Assembly: GCA_005884765.1 (NCBI GenBank)
Contig: VAZV01000187.1
Span: forward strand, 1 to 49,076
Length of the DNA: 49,076 nt
Origin: Alphaproteobacteria bacterium
GTDB taxonomy: Bacteria > Pseudomonadota > Alphaproteobacteria > Rhizobiales > Xanthobacteraceae
Direction: 5' to 3'
Both the position numbers and the translations under genes were made by a program. This document shows, piece after piece, positions 15,132 through 24,317 of the stretch. Below the pieces are notes generated by a model. The model ran no database searches, had not been told where the DNA came from, and saw only the letters and a program-made list of their open reading frames with translations. Each line of letters begins with the position of its first letter. Position 1 is the stretch's first letter.

Positions 15132-16319
15132 ATGTCCGGGATCTTGTTGTTCTCTCCACTGAAGCTTCGGGACATCTCGCTTCGCAACCGCATCGTGGTG
15201 CCGCCGATGCATCAATATTCCGCGGTGAAGGGATTTCCAACCGACTGGCATCTGATGAACGCCGGCAAGTTCGCAGCCGGCGGTGCCGGCCTCGTCGTCG
15301 TCGAATCCACCAAGGTCGAGCGCCGCGGCTGCGGCACGGTGGGCGATCTCGGCATCTGGGATGACGCCTTCGTCGAGCCGCTGAGCCGGCTCGTGCGGTT
15401 CATCAAGGAGCAGAACGCGGTGGCCGGCCTTCAGCTCGGCCACTCCGGGCGCAAGGCGCGCGCGAGGCGTCCATGGGAAGGCGACGGGCCGTTGCAGCGG
15501 ACGCCTGAAATCGAGGACTGGGACGCCTGGACGCCGGTTGCGCCAAGCGCGCTTGCCCACAGCGAGCGATGGCCGGTGCCGAAGGCGCTGGAGCGCCATG
15601 AGGTGAAGGACCTCGTCCAGGCCTGGGGCAACGGCGCGCGGCGGGCGCATCAAGCAGGTTTTGATGTGCTGGAGCTGCACGGCGCGCACGGCTATCTCGT
15701 GCACCAGTTTCTCTCCGAGCGATCAAACCAGCGCACCGATGAATATGGCGGTTCGGAATCAAATCGGATGCGCTTCATCACCGAGATCACAGAGGCGGTG
15801 CGCGCGCATTGGCCCGACGACAAGCCGCTGTTCGTGCGGCTCTCGGTGGAGGACAATGCGGGCTGGGGGGTAGAGCAGAGCGCGCGGCTCGCCAAGCTCC
15901 TCAAGACCAGGGGCGTCGACGTGATCGATTGCTCGTCCGGCGGTATCACCGACCAGGCGCCGATCCTGGGCAAGGAGACCAAATACAATTATCAGGTGCC
16001 GCTGTCGGAATATGTTCGCCGCCACGCCGATATCATGACCATGGCGGTGGGCCTGATCATCCACGGCGATCAGGCCGAGCAGATCCTGCAGCGGGGACAG
16101 GCCGATTTGATCGCGGTTGGCCGCGAGAGCCTCAACAACCCGAACTGGCCGATGGACGCTGCCTTGAAATTGGGCATCGAAGGGCCGTTCCGGAATGTTC
16201 CGCCGCAGTTCGGATATTGGCTCGGCACCCGCGCCAAGCGCGGTTTTGGCACCCAACCGTCGACATGGCAGGTCGGCTTGGCAGGTCGGCTTGGCAGGGG
16301 GCTTGCAGGTCGGCCTTGA
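15132..16319 (+). CDS. NADH:flavin oxidoreductase, old yellow enzyme family
   Basis: The 395-residue product is an FMN-containing ene-reductase of the YqjM-like old yellow enzyme class. LLFSPLKLRDISLRNRIVV and PPMHQYSA open the barrel. AGLQLGHSGRKA contains the conserved substrate-side residues, and FDVLELHGAHGYLVHQFLS is the family signature with the two-His/Asn type site. IHGDQAEQILQRGQADLIAVGRESL forms the FMN phosphate site. The frame is open to 14871, but homology begins with MSGILLFSPL at 15132. The last 17 codons consist of 13-bp repeats (see separate entry), so the C-terminus is probably altered. The physiological substrate is unknown. Confidence 0.9.
   Translation: MSGILLFSPLKLRDISLRNRIVVPPMHQYSAVKGFPTDWHLMNAGKFAAGGAGLVVVESTKVERRGCGTVGDLGIWDDAFVEPLSRLVRFIKEQNAVAGLQLGHSGRKARARRPWEGDGPLQRTPEIEDWDAWTPVAPSALAHSERWPVPKALERHEVKDLVQAWGNGARRAHQAGFDVLELHGAHGYLVHQFLSERSNQRTDEYGGSESNRMRFITEITEAVRAHWPDDKPLFVRLSVEDNAGWGVEQSARLAKLLKTRGVDVIDCSSGGITDQAPILGKETKYNYQVPLSEYVRRHADIMTMAVGLIIHGDQAEQILQRGQADLIAVGRESLNNPNWPMDAALKLGIEGPFRNVPPQFGYWLGTRAKRGFGTQPSTWQVGLAGRLGRGLAGRP
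16267..16317. repeat. 13-bp tandem repeats at the 3' end of the flavin oxidoreductase gene
   Basis: GGCAGGTCGGCTT occurs exactly at 16267-16279 and 16280-16292. Two degenerate copies run from 16293 to 16317. Because 13 is not a multiple of three, each copy shifts the reading frame, so the encoded tail looks like the product of slippage. Confidence 0.75.
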
Positions 16320-16405
16320 AGAAACCAGAAAGCTATTGTGATTTCCGCCTTTGATTTGCCCGGTCCATAATGAATGGGCCTCAACCGACAGCGAGAAGGC
16401 CTGTA

Positions 16406-17743
16406 ATGCGGAAGAATTTCCTGTTTCTCTGTGGCGCGCTCACCGGAACGTGCCTGACGCTTCTCGTTACCGGTCCGCAAAGCGGGCATCTGGTCGCAGC
16501 CGCCAAAGCCGCCGCAAGTGCGGCGGATACCTACTCGCAGCTCAACCTGTTTGGCGAGGTATTCGAGCGCGTCCGGGCCGACTATGTCGAAAAGCCCGAC
16601 GATACCAAGCTGATCGAGGGTGCGGTCGACGGCATGGTGACCTCGCTCGATCCGCACTCGCGCTACATGAACGACAAGGCCTGGCGCGAGATGCAGGAGA
16701 CGACGTCGGGCGAATTCGGCGGCCTCGGCATCGAGGTCACGATGGAAGAGGGCCTCGTCAAGGTGGTCTCGCCGATCGACGACACGCCGGCGGCAAAGGC
16801 CGGGATCATGTCGGGCGACCTGATCAGCCAGATCGACGGCGACGCGGTGCAGGGGCTTTCGCTCGAGCAAGCCGTCAACAAGATGAAAGGTGCGGTCGAT
16901 ACCAAGACCAAGCTCACCATCCTGCGCAAGGGCAAGGATGCGCCGTTCGACGTTTCGATCACCCGCGAGATCATCCACGTGCGTCCGGTCCGCTACCACG
17001 CTGAGGGCGGCGACGTCGGCTATATCAGGATCACCTCATTCAACGAACAGACCACCGATGCGCTGCACAAGGCGATCTCTGATATCTCAAAGGAGATCCC
17101 GCCGGAGAAGCTGGTCGGCTACGTCGTCGACCTCCGCAACAATCCGGGCGGGCTGCTTGATCAGGCCGTCTCGGTGTCGAGCACATTCATGGCGCGCGGC
17201 GAGGTCGTTTCGACGCGCGGCCGCAACCCCGAGGAGACCCAGCGTTTCACCGCGCATGGCGGCGACCTCATCAAGGGCAAGCCGCTGATCGTTTTGATCA
17301 ACGGCGGATCGGCGTCGGCTTCCGAAATCGTTGCCGGTGCGCTGCACGATCACAAGCGCGCGACCCTGATCGGGACGCGATCGTTCGGCAAGGGGTCGGT
17401 GCAAACCATCATCCCGCTCGGTGCAGGAAACGGCGCGCTGGCGCTCACCACCGCGCGCTATTTCACGCCGTCCGGACACTCGATCCAGGCCAGGGGCATC
17501 ACGCCCGATATCGAATTACTGCAGGATGTGCCCGACGAACTCAAAGGCCGCACCGACACCAAGGGCGAGGCCTCGATGCGCGGCCACCTTTCCGCCGAAG
17601 GCGCGGAGCAGGGCGGCTCGCAATCCTATGTGCCGCCGGAAGAAAAGGACGACAAGGCGCTCAATGCGGCCTTCAACCTGTTGCGCGGCGTCACCGTCAA
17701 CGCCAACGTTCCACCGCCGCCCAAGGCGGTCGTCCCGAATTAG
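16406..17743 (+). CDS. ctpA: Carboxy-terminal processing protease, S41 family
   Basis: The 445-residue product is a periplasmic CtpA/Prc-type serine protease. An N-terminal signal or anchor segment (MRKNFLFLCGALTGTCL) is followed by the S41 N-terminal region with LDPHSRYM and a PDZ domain (about residues 90-175, FGGLGIEV). The catalytic core shows VVDLRNNPGGLLDQA, the serine in GGSASASEIVAGAL and the lysine in GTRSFGKGSVQT. The tail is polar and proline-rich. An in-frame ATG at 16370 exists, but the ATG at 16406 has GAGAAGG upstream. Its 3' end overlaps the convergent GGDEF-EAL gene by 4 bp. It probably trims cell-envelope proteins. Confidence 0.93.
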   Translation: MRKNFLFLCGALTGTCLTLLVTGPQSGHLVAAAKAAASAADTYSQLNLFGEVFERVRADYVEKPDDTKLIEGAVDGMVTSLDPHSRYMNDKAWREMQETTSGEFGGLGIEVTMEEGLVKVVSPIDDTPAAKAGIMSGDLISQIDGDAVQGLSLEQAVNKMKGAVDTKTKLTILRKGKDAPFDVSITREIIHVRPVRYHAEGGDVGYIRITSFNEQTTDALHKAISDISKEIPPEKLVGYVVDLRNNPGGLLDQAVSVSSTFMARGEVVSTRGRNPEETQRFTAHGGDLIKGKPLIVLINGGSASASEIVAGALHDHKRATLIGTRSFGKGSVQTIIPLGAGNGALALTTARYFTPSGHSIQARGITPDIELLQDVPDELKGRTDTKGEASMRGHLSAEGAEQGGSQSYVPPEEKDDKALNAAFNLLRGVTVNANVPPPPKAVVPN

Positions 17744-20475
17744 GCGGCGTCTGGCGCGTGCCGGCGCTTTCGCGCCTGGCCCGCTGCCAGCGTTGCGACG
17801 CGTTCGCCGTGCGCGGCGAACAAGTGCTTGAGCTCCGCGGCCGGCTTTGCCGGGCTGAACAGGTAGCCCTGCATCTCCGAGCAGCCAAGCATGCGCAGCA
17901 GCCGCTGCTGTTCCTCGGTCTCGACGCCTTCCGCCGTGGTCGTCATGTTGCGGGCGGCAGCGATGTTCACGACCGCCTGGACGATGCTGGAGGAGCCGCC
18001 GGGCTCGCCGATATCGTTGACGAAGCAACGGTCGATCTTGATCTTGTCGAACGGGAAACGCTGCAAGTAGCTGAGCGAGGAGTAGCCGGTGCCGAAATCA
18101 TCGAGCGCGATGCGCACGCCGATGGCGCGAAGCTGGTGCAGGATCGCAAGCGCGGTCTCGTCGTCGCGGATCAGCACCGCCTCGGTGATCTCGAGCTCCA
18201 GCCGGCTGGCCGGCAGGCCGGAGGCGGCCAGTGCCGCCATGATCTTCAGCGCCAGCGTGCCGCTCTTGAACTGGACCGGCGAAACGTTGACCGCGAGCTT
18301 GATGTCACTGGGCCAGGTCGCCGCCTCCCTGCAGGCCGTCGTCAGCACCCATTCGCCGAGCTGATTGACGAGACCGGTTTCTTCCGCAATCGGGATGAAT
18401 TCGGCCGGCGAAACCATGCCACGCTCGGGGTGCCGCCAGCGTACCAGCGCTTCGCATCCGGTGATCTCGTTGCTCTGAAGGCTAAGGCAAGGCTGATAGT
18501 ACACCTCGAGTTTACCGCCGGATATCGCCTGACGCAGATCGCTTTCCAGCCTGCGGCGCGCCTTGACCTCCGCATCCATGTCGGGTTCGAAGAAACGGTA
18601 AGTCCGTCGCCCCGCCGATTTGGCGGCATACATCGCCATATCCGCGTTCTTGAGGATTTGTTCGAGATCGACGCCGTGATCAGGCGCGAGCGCGACGCCG
18701 ATGCTGGCGTCGGTGGTCACTTGATGACCGAGACAGTCATAGGGTTCTCTGATCGCGTTGAAGATGTCGTTCAGGAGATCGGTGACGTCGTCAGGCGTCT
18801 TGACCGCGGTCTGGACGATGGCGAACTCATCGCCGCCGAGCCGTGCGACAAAGCCGCTATCGCCGACGCACTGGCCGAGACTGACGGCGACATACTTCAA
18901 CAGCTCATCACCGATCAGGTGGCCGAGGGAATCGTTGACGCTTTTGAATTCGTCGATGTCGATGTAGCAGACGGCTACTCGCTGACCCGGCGCAATGCAG
19001 GCCAGCTCCTGCTTCAGCCGTTCTTGGAACAGGGCACGGTTGGGCAGGTCCGTCAACACGTCATAGTGGGCAAGATGCGTGATGCGCTGCTCGGCGCGCC
19101 TGCGCTCGGTGATATCCTCGTGGGTCGCGAGCCACCCGCCGTCCGCGAGCGGCTCGTTGATAATCTGGACCGAGCGCCCGTCGGAGGTGTCGACTACCAT
19201 GGAGTTTCTCAAGGGGATGTCGTGCAGAACGCGCGCAATGTATTGGTCGACGTCGCCGGTAAACGATCCGGTGGCCTTGCGGTGCTCGATGATCTCGCGG
19301 AAGCTGCATCCCGGCTTTATGACTTCGGCGGACAGGCCGTACATTTCTATATAACGCTGATTGCAGACGACGAGACGCTGGGAGTTGTCGAACAGCAAGA
19401 GGCCCTGCGTCATGTTGTTGACGGCTTTGTCCAGGCGCTGCTTCTCCAGCGTCAAGCGCTGCTGCGAAAGGCGATGCTGCAGCGACAACTTGCGAACGAC
19501 CAGGAACAGCAACAAGGCTATGGCGAGCGCGGAGGCGCCCGCTACCGCGACCAGGATGCGCATCTGCTCCCGCCAATCGGCCAGCGCCGCTTCCGTGGTC
19601 TTGGTGGCGACGATCACGATCGGGAAATTAGCGAGCGCGCGCGATGAAACCAATCGGTCCTGGCCATCGATGGGACTGGTCAGGCGCGTGGTGTATTGGG
19701 GGAGCTCGAATATCTTCTGCCGGACAACGGGCCCGCCCGCCTTGAAGTTCCGCCCGATCATGCCTTCGGGATGCGGGTAACGGACCAGCAGCGTTCCGTT
19801 GCGGTGGTGCATCGAAATCGCCGCGCCGGGAGCAAGTGCGACGGATGCGAAGAATTTCTCGAAATTGGCCGGTTCGATGCCGCGGCCGACGACGCCGAGC
19901 AACTCGCCGTGCGGTCCCGTCATCTTGCGGGCGATCACCGTGGTCCAGGCGCCGCTGATCCGGCTGTGCACCGGCTCGACCAGCATTTCCGGCGCGTGCG
20001 GATCGGTTTTGAAGGTCCTGAAATAGGGTCGGTCGCCGACATTGATCGACGGCACAGGCCATGCCGTCGACGTGTTGACGAGCGTGCCGTCGGCATCGAA
20101 AACATTGACGCCGCCGACATATGACAACGCGCTCAATTTTGACTTGAGCATGAGATGGACGTCCTTGCCGGCCATCCGCTGCCTGAAGCTCTCGGCCGTC
20201 GCGATCCCACTCGATCGCATCTGGTCGATGAGATCCTTCTGAATGACCTCGAAATCCCCGAGCTGCTGATCGAAATGACGGGCGAGCAGCAGCACGGTGT
20301 TTTCCAGTTCGCGCTCGCTGTTGCGCAGCGCCCGCTCACGGAAATTCCCGGCCATCACGGTCGCGCCGATTGCGATCGCTGCGATCAGCAGCAAGCCGCC
20401 CAGGATCAGCCAACGGATCGGACCGCCGCGCATGAACGTTTTGACGTCAGTGGAAGCTGTACCGTTGGTCGTCAT
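17740..20475 (-). CDS. Membrane sensor with PAS, GGDEF and EAL domains (cyclic-di-GMP turnover)
   Basis: The 911-residue product has a membrane helix at about 20-42, a periplasmic dCache-like sensor at 45-305 and a second membrane helix at about 310-332. A PAS domain follows (about 345-455, NMTQGLLLFD...), then a GGDEF domain with an intact GGDEF at residues 547-551 and an EAL domain with EAL at 675-677 and DDFGTGYSSL near 800. Both catalytic motifs are intact, so it may make and degrade cyclic-di-GMP, with net activity set by an extracellular ligand. The class with a final EAL domain is common in Bradyrhizobium. It is convergent with ctpA. Confidence 0.92.
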   Translation of the reverse strand: MTTNGTASTDVKTFMRGGPIRWLILGGLLLIAAIAIGATVMAGNFRERALRNSERELENTVLLLARHFDQQLGDFEVIQKDLIDQMRSSGIATAESFRQRMAGKDVHLMLKSKLSALSYVGGVNVFDADGTLVNTSTAWPVPSINVGDRPYFRTFKTDPHAPEMLVEPVHSRISGAWTTVIARKMTGPHGELLGVVGRGIEPANFEKFFASVALAPGAAISMHHRNGTLLVRYPHPEGMIGRNFKAGGPVVRQKIFELPQYTTRLTSPIDGQDRLVSSRALANFPIVIVATKTTEAALADWREQMRILVAVAGASALAIALLLFLVVRKLSLQHRLSQQRLTLEKQRLDKAVNNMTQGLLLFDNSQRLVVCNQRYIEMYGLSAEVIKPGCSFREIIEHRKATGSFTGDVDQYIARVLHDIPLRNSMVVDTSDGRSVQIINEPLADGGWLATHEDITERRRAEQRITHLAHYDVLTDLPNRALFQERLKQELACIAPGQRVAVCYIDIDEFKSVNDSLGHLIGDELLKYVAVSLGQCVGDSGFVARLGGDEFAIVQTAVKTPDDVTDLLNDIFNAIREPYDCLGHQVTTDASIGVALAPDHGVDLEQILKNADMAMYAAKSAGRRTYRFFEPDMDAEVKARRRLESDLRQAISGGKLEVYYQPCLSLQSNEITGCEALVRWRHPERGMVSPAEFIPIAEETGLVNQLGEWVLTTACREAATWPSDIKLAVNVSPVQFKSGTLALKIMAALAASGLPASRLELEITEAVLIRDDETALAILHQLRAIGVRIALDDFGTGYSSLSYLQRFPFDKIKIDRCFVNDIGEPGGSSSIVQAVVNIAAARNMTTTAEGVETEEQQRLLRMLGCSEMQGYLFSPAKPAAELKHLFAAHGERVATLAAGQARKRRHAPDAA

Positions 20476-20617
20476 GGAGCGCGGATCATTGCCGGGGCGA
20501 ACGCCGAGATCACACGTTCAAGCCCGGCCATGACCATTGCTAATGTGCCCAAATGGAAGTCACGTTAGCAATCGAGGTTAACGAAAGCCTAACGCTCCCG
20601 ACGGTAGCATGCGGCGT

Positions 20618-21868
20618 CTATCGCTGAAGCGCGGTCTTGCGGACCGCAGCGCTTGATGTCGCTGCGACGATCATGGCGGCCAGGATGTTGGCGCCGACAC
20701 TCAACAGGATCGGCAGCGTGTAGCTGTGGCTGAAGTCGAAGGCAAAACCAGCGGCGCTCGGGCCGATGAGCGTGCCGAAAGCCACGCTGGTGTAGAGAAT
20801 GCCGATCAGGCCAGAGACATTGCGGCCGCCGAAATAGTCCATCACCACGGCCGGGAGCACCGCGACCCAGCCGCCGTAGAACACGCCATAGACGAAAGCG
20901 AAGACAATGAGCGGCCAGACGGTCGTCGAGACCGCCCACATCGCCAATGCCAGCGCCATGCCGATGAACATCAACAGCAGCGACAGTTCGCGGCCCATGC
21001 GATCGGCAAGGCCGCCGAGGAAAAATCGCCCTGCGGTGGAGCCGACGCCGATCACCGCCAGCAACCACACCGCCGAGGATGGCGCGATCCCGTGATCACG
21101 CGCGTAGGGCACGAGATGGACAAACGGGACGAACACACCGAAGGCGCAGATCAAACAGGCGACGTAAAGACCGATAAAGCGGGTCGAGCGGATGGCCTCG
21201 CGGACGCTGGCCCCCTCCGGCTGTGCCATCGGCGTGGTCGATTGCGGCGGGTCGCCGTCGGGACCAAGGCCGCGGCGGCGTGGATCGTTCTCGATCAGCA
21301 GCGCCAATCCGCCACCCAACACCGCAGCCAGCGCGCCGAGCGCGAGATAGGCGCCGCGCCAACCCAGCAGACCGATCAGGAGCGAGGCCAGCGGCGGCAT
21401 CGCCAATGTGCCGACGCCGATCCCGCTGACGGCAAGCCCGGAGGCAAAGCCGCGGCTGCGAACGAACCAACGTTGGACCGCGCCGATGGCGGGAACATAG
21501 GCGCAGCCCATGCCGAGACCAACGCCGAGGCCGTAGGCCAGGTAGACCTGGGCGAGGCTCTGCGCTGCGCTCGCGGCGGCGAGCCCGACGCCGGTCAAGA
21601 TCATGCCGGCCACTGCAAACGGTCGGGAGCCCAAGCGATCGGCGAGCGGGCCGCTGATGATGCCGAGGCCGAAATAGAGGAAGCCGGCAAGCGAAAATAC
21701 CAGCGATACCGAGCCGCGCGAGGCCCCGAAATCATGCTGCAACGGCTCGACGAACGCGCTGAACGTGTAGGCGGAACCGAAGCCTACGAAGGTCACCGCG
21801 AAGGCGGCGGCGACGACAAACCAGCCGTAGAAGGCCCGCGGATGCGACAATTTTGCTTGGCCATTCAT
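20618..21868 (-). CDS. MFS transporter, OFA/monocarboxylate-like
   Basis: The 416-residue product has twelve predicted membrane helices and the Major Facilitator loop motif GPLADRLGSRPF between helices 2 and 3. A central loop (about residues 195-220, ENDPRRRGLGPDGD) separates the halves. Its start, GWFVVAAAFAVTFVGFG, resembles oxalate/formate antiporter-type carriers of small organic acids. It is divergent from the CGNR regulator gene, with a palindromic operator between them, so the regulator probably controls it. The substrate is not evident. Confidence 0.88.
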   Translation of the reverse strand: MNGQAKLSHPRAFYGWFVVAAAFAVTFVGFGSAYTFSAFVEPLQHDFGASRGSVSLVFSLAGFLYFGLGIISGPLADRLGSRPFAVAGMILTGVGLAAASAAQSLAQVYLAYGLGVGLGMGCAYVPAIGAVQRWFVRSRGFASGLAVSGIGVGTLAMPPLASLLIGLLGWRGAYLALGALAAVLGGGLALLIENDPRRRGLGPDGDPPQSTTPMAQPEGASVREAIRSTRFIGLYVACLICAFGVFVPFVHLVPYARDHGIAPSSAVWLLAVIGVGSTAGRFFLGGLADRMGRELSLLLMFIGMALALAMWAVSTTVWPLIVFAFVYGVFYGGWVAVLPAVVMDYFGGRNVSGLIGILYTSVAFGTLIGPSAAGFAFDFSHSYTLPILLSVGANILAAMIVAATSSAAVRKTALQR

Positions 21869-21899
21869 GATCGCCTCGTTTTGCTTATCTTGATGTTAA

Positions 21900-21963
21900 A
21901 CACCAGTATCATAGCTATACTGGTGTCTGTTTCAGGACACTAATTAAGATACTTTACTGGTGT
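21900..21963. promoter_or_regulatory. Palindromic operator between MFS and CGNR genes
   Basis: ACACCAGTAT (21900-21909) and ATACTGGTGT (21917-21926) form a perfect 10-bp inverted repeat around 7 nt. A third half-site, ACTGGTGT, lies at 21956-21963, four bases before the CGNR start codon. The position between two divergent genes points to a shared regulator binding site, most simply for the CGNR protein itself. Confidence 0.75.
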
Positions 21964-21967
21964 CGCA

Positions 21968-22561
21968 ATGTCCAAAGAGTCAAAAAAATTCAAGGTTCCC
22001 GATGCGTTGGCCAATCTCTATGATTTCGCCAATTCGCTCGACGTCAGGCGTTTCAGGCAATACGGCGTGCAACACCCTCAGTCCGACGAACTCGCTGGGC
22101 CGCGCGAACTTGAGGCCTGGATGTCGCAGCGGGGGCTGCTGTTCACGAGCGCCAAGATCACGCCCGCGATGTTTGAAACCGCATTGGATTTGCGCGCATG
22201 TGCTCGCGATTATCTGCGATGCGACCCCGCTGACCGTGGCAAAGACAAGGATGCTGCTCGGTCGCTGAACAGGGCGTTGAGGCTGTTCCCGCTCGTGGTA
22301 GAGGCGCGCGACGATCGCGCCATGGTGCTGAGGTCGGCGCGCGGCGATGCCTTGGCTGGCCTATCGGCGGTGGTCGCAGAGCTCTACGATGGCTCCATCA
22401 ACGGAACCCTGGATCGCCTGAAAATGTGCGCGTCGGAAGAGTGCCGGCGGGTTTTCTTCGATCGATCAAAGCCCGCCACGAGGCGCTGGTGCATGTCGAG
22501 CTTGTGCGGAAATCGCACGAAGACACGCGCCTATCGCGAACGCCGTCGCGGGTTGGGTTGA
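21968..22561 (+). CDS. CGNR zinc-finger/ABATE-domain transcriptional regulator
   Basis: The 197-residue product has an N-terminal ABATE-like helical domain (about 10-130), thought to be a stress or ligand-binding module. A C-terminal CGNR zinc finger follows (about 150-192) with cysteines in KMCASEECRRVFFD and RWCMSSLCGNRTKTRAYR. CGNR fingers probably bind DNA. The start at 21968 is four bases downstream of an operator half-site, which suggests autorepression. It is divergent from the MFS transporter and convergent with the small secreted protein, 30 bp away. Confidence 0.85.
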   Translation: MSKESKKFKVPDALANLYDFANSLDVRRFRQYGVQHPQSDELAGPRELEAWMSQRGLLFTSAKITPAMFETALDLRACARDYLRCDPADRGKDKDAARSLNRALRLFPLVVEARDDRAMVLRSARGDALAGLSAVVAELYDGSINGTLDRLKMCASEECRRVFFDRSKPATRRWCMSSLCGNRTKTRAYRERRRGLG

Positions 22562-22591
22562 TTTCGCCCGTTATCTGGTAGCATCGCTGCG

Positions 22592-22864
22592 CTATTGCAT
22601 GCGCGCCGTCGAAGACCCGTATCGGTGGGCACGCGATCGCTTCGGCGCCACACCGACGGTCTCACCGCTTGACCAGTCATTGCCGCGGGCGGCGGGCTGG
22701 CGATAGTTGCCATAGGGATTGCCTGGCCCTTTGTTCTGGCAATTTGCATTGGGATAGAAGAACGCGCAGTAGCCCGGCTCCTGGACCACCGCCTGCGCCA
22801 ACACCGGCGTTGTGCACAGACTTGATAGAACGGCCACCGCGCCAACAAGTTTAGACGTCGACAT
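22592..22864 (-). CDS. Small secreted protein
   Basis: The 90-residue product has a signal peptide (MSTSKLVGAVAVLSSLC..., cleavage probably after VLA near residue 23). The mature protein carries two cysteines in EPGYCAFFYPNANCQNKGPG, likely a disulfide pair, and an Asn/Gly/Arg-rich tail. I recognise the EPGYCAFFYPNANCQN pattern as a recurrent hypothetical of Bradyrhizobium. It lies 115 bp downstream of moaC on the same strand but probably has its own promoter. Function unknown. Confidence 0.75.
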   Translation of the reverse strand: MSTSKLVGAVAVLSSLCTTPVLAQAVVQEPGYCAFFYPNANCQNKGPGNPYGNYRQPAARGNDWSSGETVGVAPKRSRAHRYGSSTARMQ

Positions 22865-22979
22865 TGCGTTTCTCCGATGCAGGTCATGGGCTCGCGCTTA
22901 CTGAATAACACCCGGGCCGATGCGCCCTTCCTGATGCATAGATCACTCAGCCGTGAAGGCGTTCGCGGCCGAGCCATCG

Positions 22980-23477
22980 TCAGGCGCGGTAGTGCCCGGA
23001 CTTGCCGCCCTTTTTCTCAACGAGATGAAGGCCTTCGATGCGAACGCCACGCTCGACGGCCTTGATCATGTCGTAGATCGTCAGGCACGCGACCGATACC
23101 GCCGTCAGCGCCTCCATCTCGACGCCGGTCGGGCCCGTGACCTTCACGGTAGCCCGCACGATGCAGGCGGGCAGCTTGTGATCGGGCGTGATATCGAGCG
23201 TGACTTTCGATAGCGCCAGCGGGTGGCACAGCGGGATCAATTCCGAGGTGCGCTTGGCCGCCATGATGCCGGCGATCCGCGCAGTGCCCAGCACATCGCC
23301 TTTCCTGGCGTTGCCTGAGAGGATCAACTCAAGTGTTGCCTTGCTCATGACGACGCGGCCTTCGGCGATGGCCGTCCGCTCGGTTGCCGGTTTTTCCGAC
23401 ACGTCCACCATCCGCGCCTCGCCGCCGGCGTCAATGTGGGTGAGGGCAGGGCCAGCCCTGGAAGTCTTACGCTGCAT
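22980..23477 (-). CDS. moaC: Cyclic pyranopterin monophosphate synthase MoaC
   Basis: The 165-residue product converts the MoaA product to cyclic pyranopterin monophosphate in molybdenum cofactor synthesis. Conserved stretches are [12 protein letters not shown] near residue 23, [13 protein letters not shown] with the active-site His near 80, [20 protein letters not shown] near 117 and KKGGKSGHY at the end. The start ATG overlaps the trpC stop codon as ATGA, so it is translated as part of the trp operon. It has about eight more N-terminal residues than most MoaC proteins. Its usual downstream neighbour moeA is not adjacent here. Confidence 0.96.
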   Translation of the reverse strand: MQRKTSRAGPALTHIDAGGEARMVDVSEKPATERTAIAEGRVVMSKATLELILSGNARKGDVLGTARIAGIMAAKRTSELIPLCHPLALSKVTLDITPDHKLPACIVRATVKVTGPTGVEMEALTAVSVACLTIYDMIKAVERGVRIEGLHLVEKKGGKSGHYRA

Positions 23478-24298
23478 CAGCCCGCGCCTGTCGCGCTCGC
23501 GGCTACGCCTTTTGCCAGCAGCTTCCGCGTTGCTGCCGTTACATCGGCCTGCCGCATCAGGCTCTCGCCGACTAGGAAGGTCGACATGCCAAGCCGCGCC
23601 AGCCGCGCCAGATCGCCCGGCGCAAAGATGCCGCTTTCGCCGACCATCAGGCGCTCCTTCGGAATCAACGGCGCCAGCGCTTCGCTGGTCGCAAGCGTGG
23701 TCTCGAACGTGCGCAAGTTGCGGTTGTTGATGCCGAGCAGCGGCGAACGAAGTTTTAGCGCGCGATCAAGTTCGGCACGTTCGTGGATCTCAATCAGCAC
23801 GTCCATGCCTTGCGCGATCGCGGCGTCCTCGATCTCCTTGGCGGCGCCATCGCCGAGCGCGGCCATGATGATGAGGATGCAGTCGGCGCCGTGGGCGCGG
23901 GCCTCGACCACCTGATAGGGATCGAATATGAAATCCTTGCGCAGCACCGGCAGTTTGGTCGCCGTGCGCGCCGCTACCATGAAATCGAGATGGCCCTCAA
24001 AAGAGGGCGTGTCCGTCAGCACTGAAAGACAGGCAGCACCACCGGCCTCGTAGGCCTTGGCAAGCGCGGGCGGATCGAAGTCGGCACGAATGAGCCCCTT
24101 GGAGGGCGAGGCTTTCTTGATTTCGGCAATCAGCGCATATTCGCCGCCCTCAAGCTTGCGGCGGATCGCCTGGACAAAGCCGCGCGGCGCGGGAGCGGCT
24201 TTCGCCAGAGCCTCGACGCTCGCAAGCGGATGGGCGCGCTTGGCGGCCGCGATCTCCTCGCGCTTGTAAGTCTCGATCCTCTTCAGGATATCGGACAT
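23477..24298 (-). CDS. trpC: Indole-3-glycerol-phosphate synthase
   Basis: The 273-residue product catalyses ring closure of carboxyphenylamino-deoxyribulose phosphate in tryptophan synthesis. Motifs include [15 protein letters not shown] with the catalytic lysine (about residue 53), [27 protein letters not shown] and [15 protein letters not shown] ribosome-binding site precedes the ATG at 24298. It follows trpD after a 19-bp gap and overlaps moaC, in the order trpD-trpC-moaC usual for Rhizobiales. Confidence 0.97.
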   Translation of the reverse strand: MSDILKRIETYKREEIAAAKRAHPLASVEALAKAAPAPRGFVQAIRRKLEGGEYALIAEIKKASPSKGLIRADFDPPALAKAYEAGGAACLSVLTDTPSFEGHLDFMVAARTATKLPVLRKDFIFDPYQVVEARAHGADCILIIMAALGDGAAKEIEDAAIAQGMDVLIEIHERAELDRALKLRSPLLGINNRNLRTFETTLATSEALAPLIPKERLMVGESGIFAPGDLARLARLGMSTFLVGESLMRQADVTAATRKLLAKGVAASATGAG

Positions 24299-24317
24299 CG
24301 CTCCTGCTCCTTGCGGA

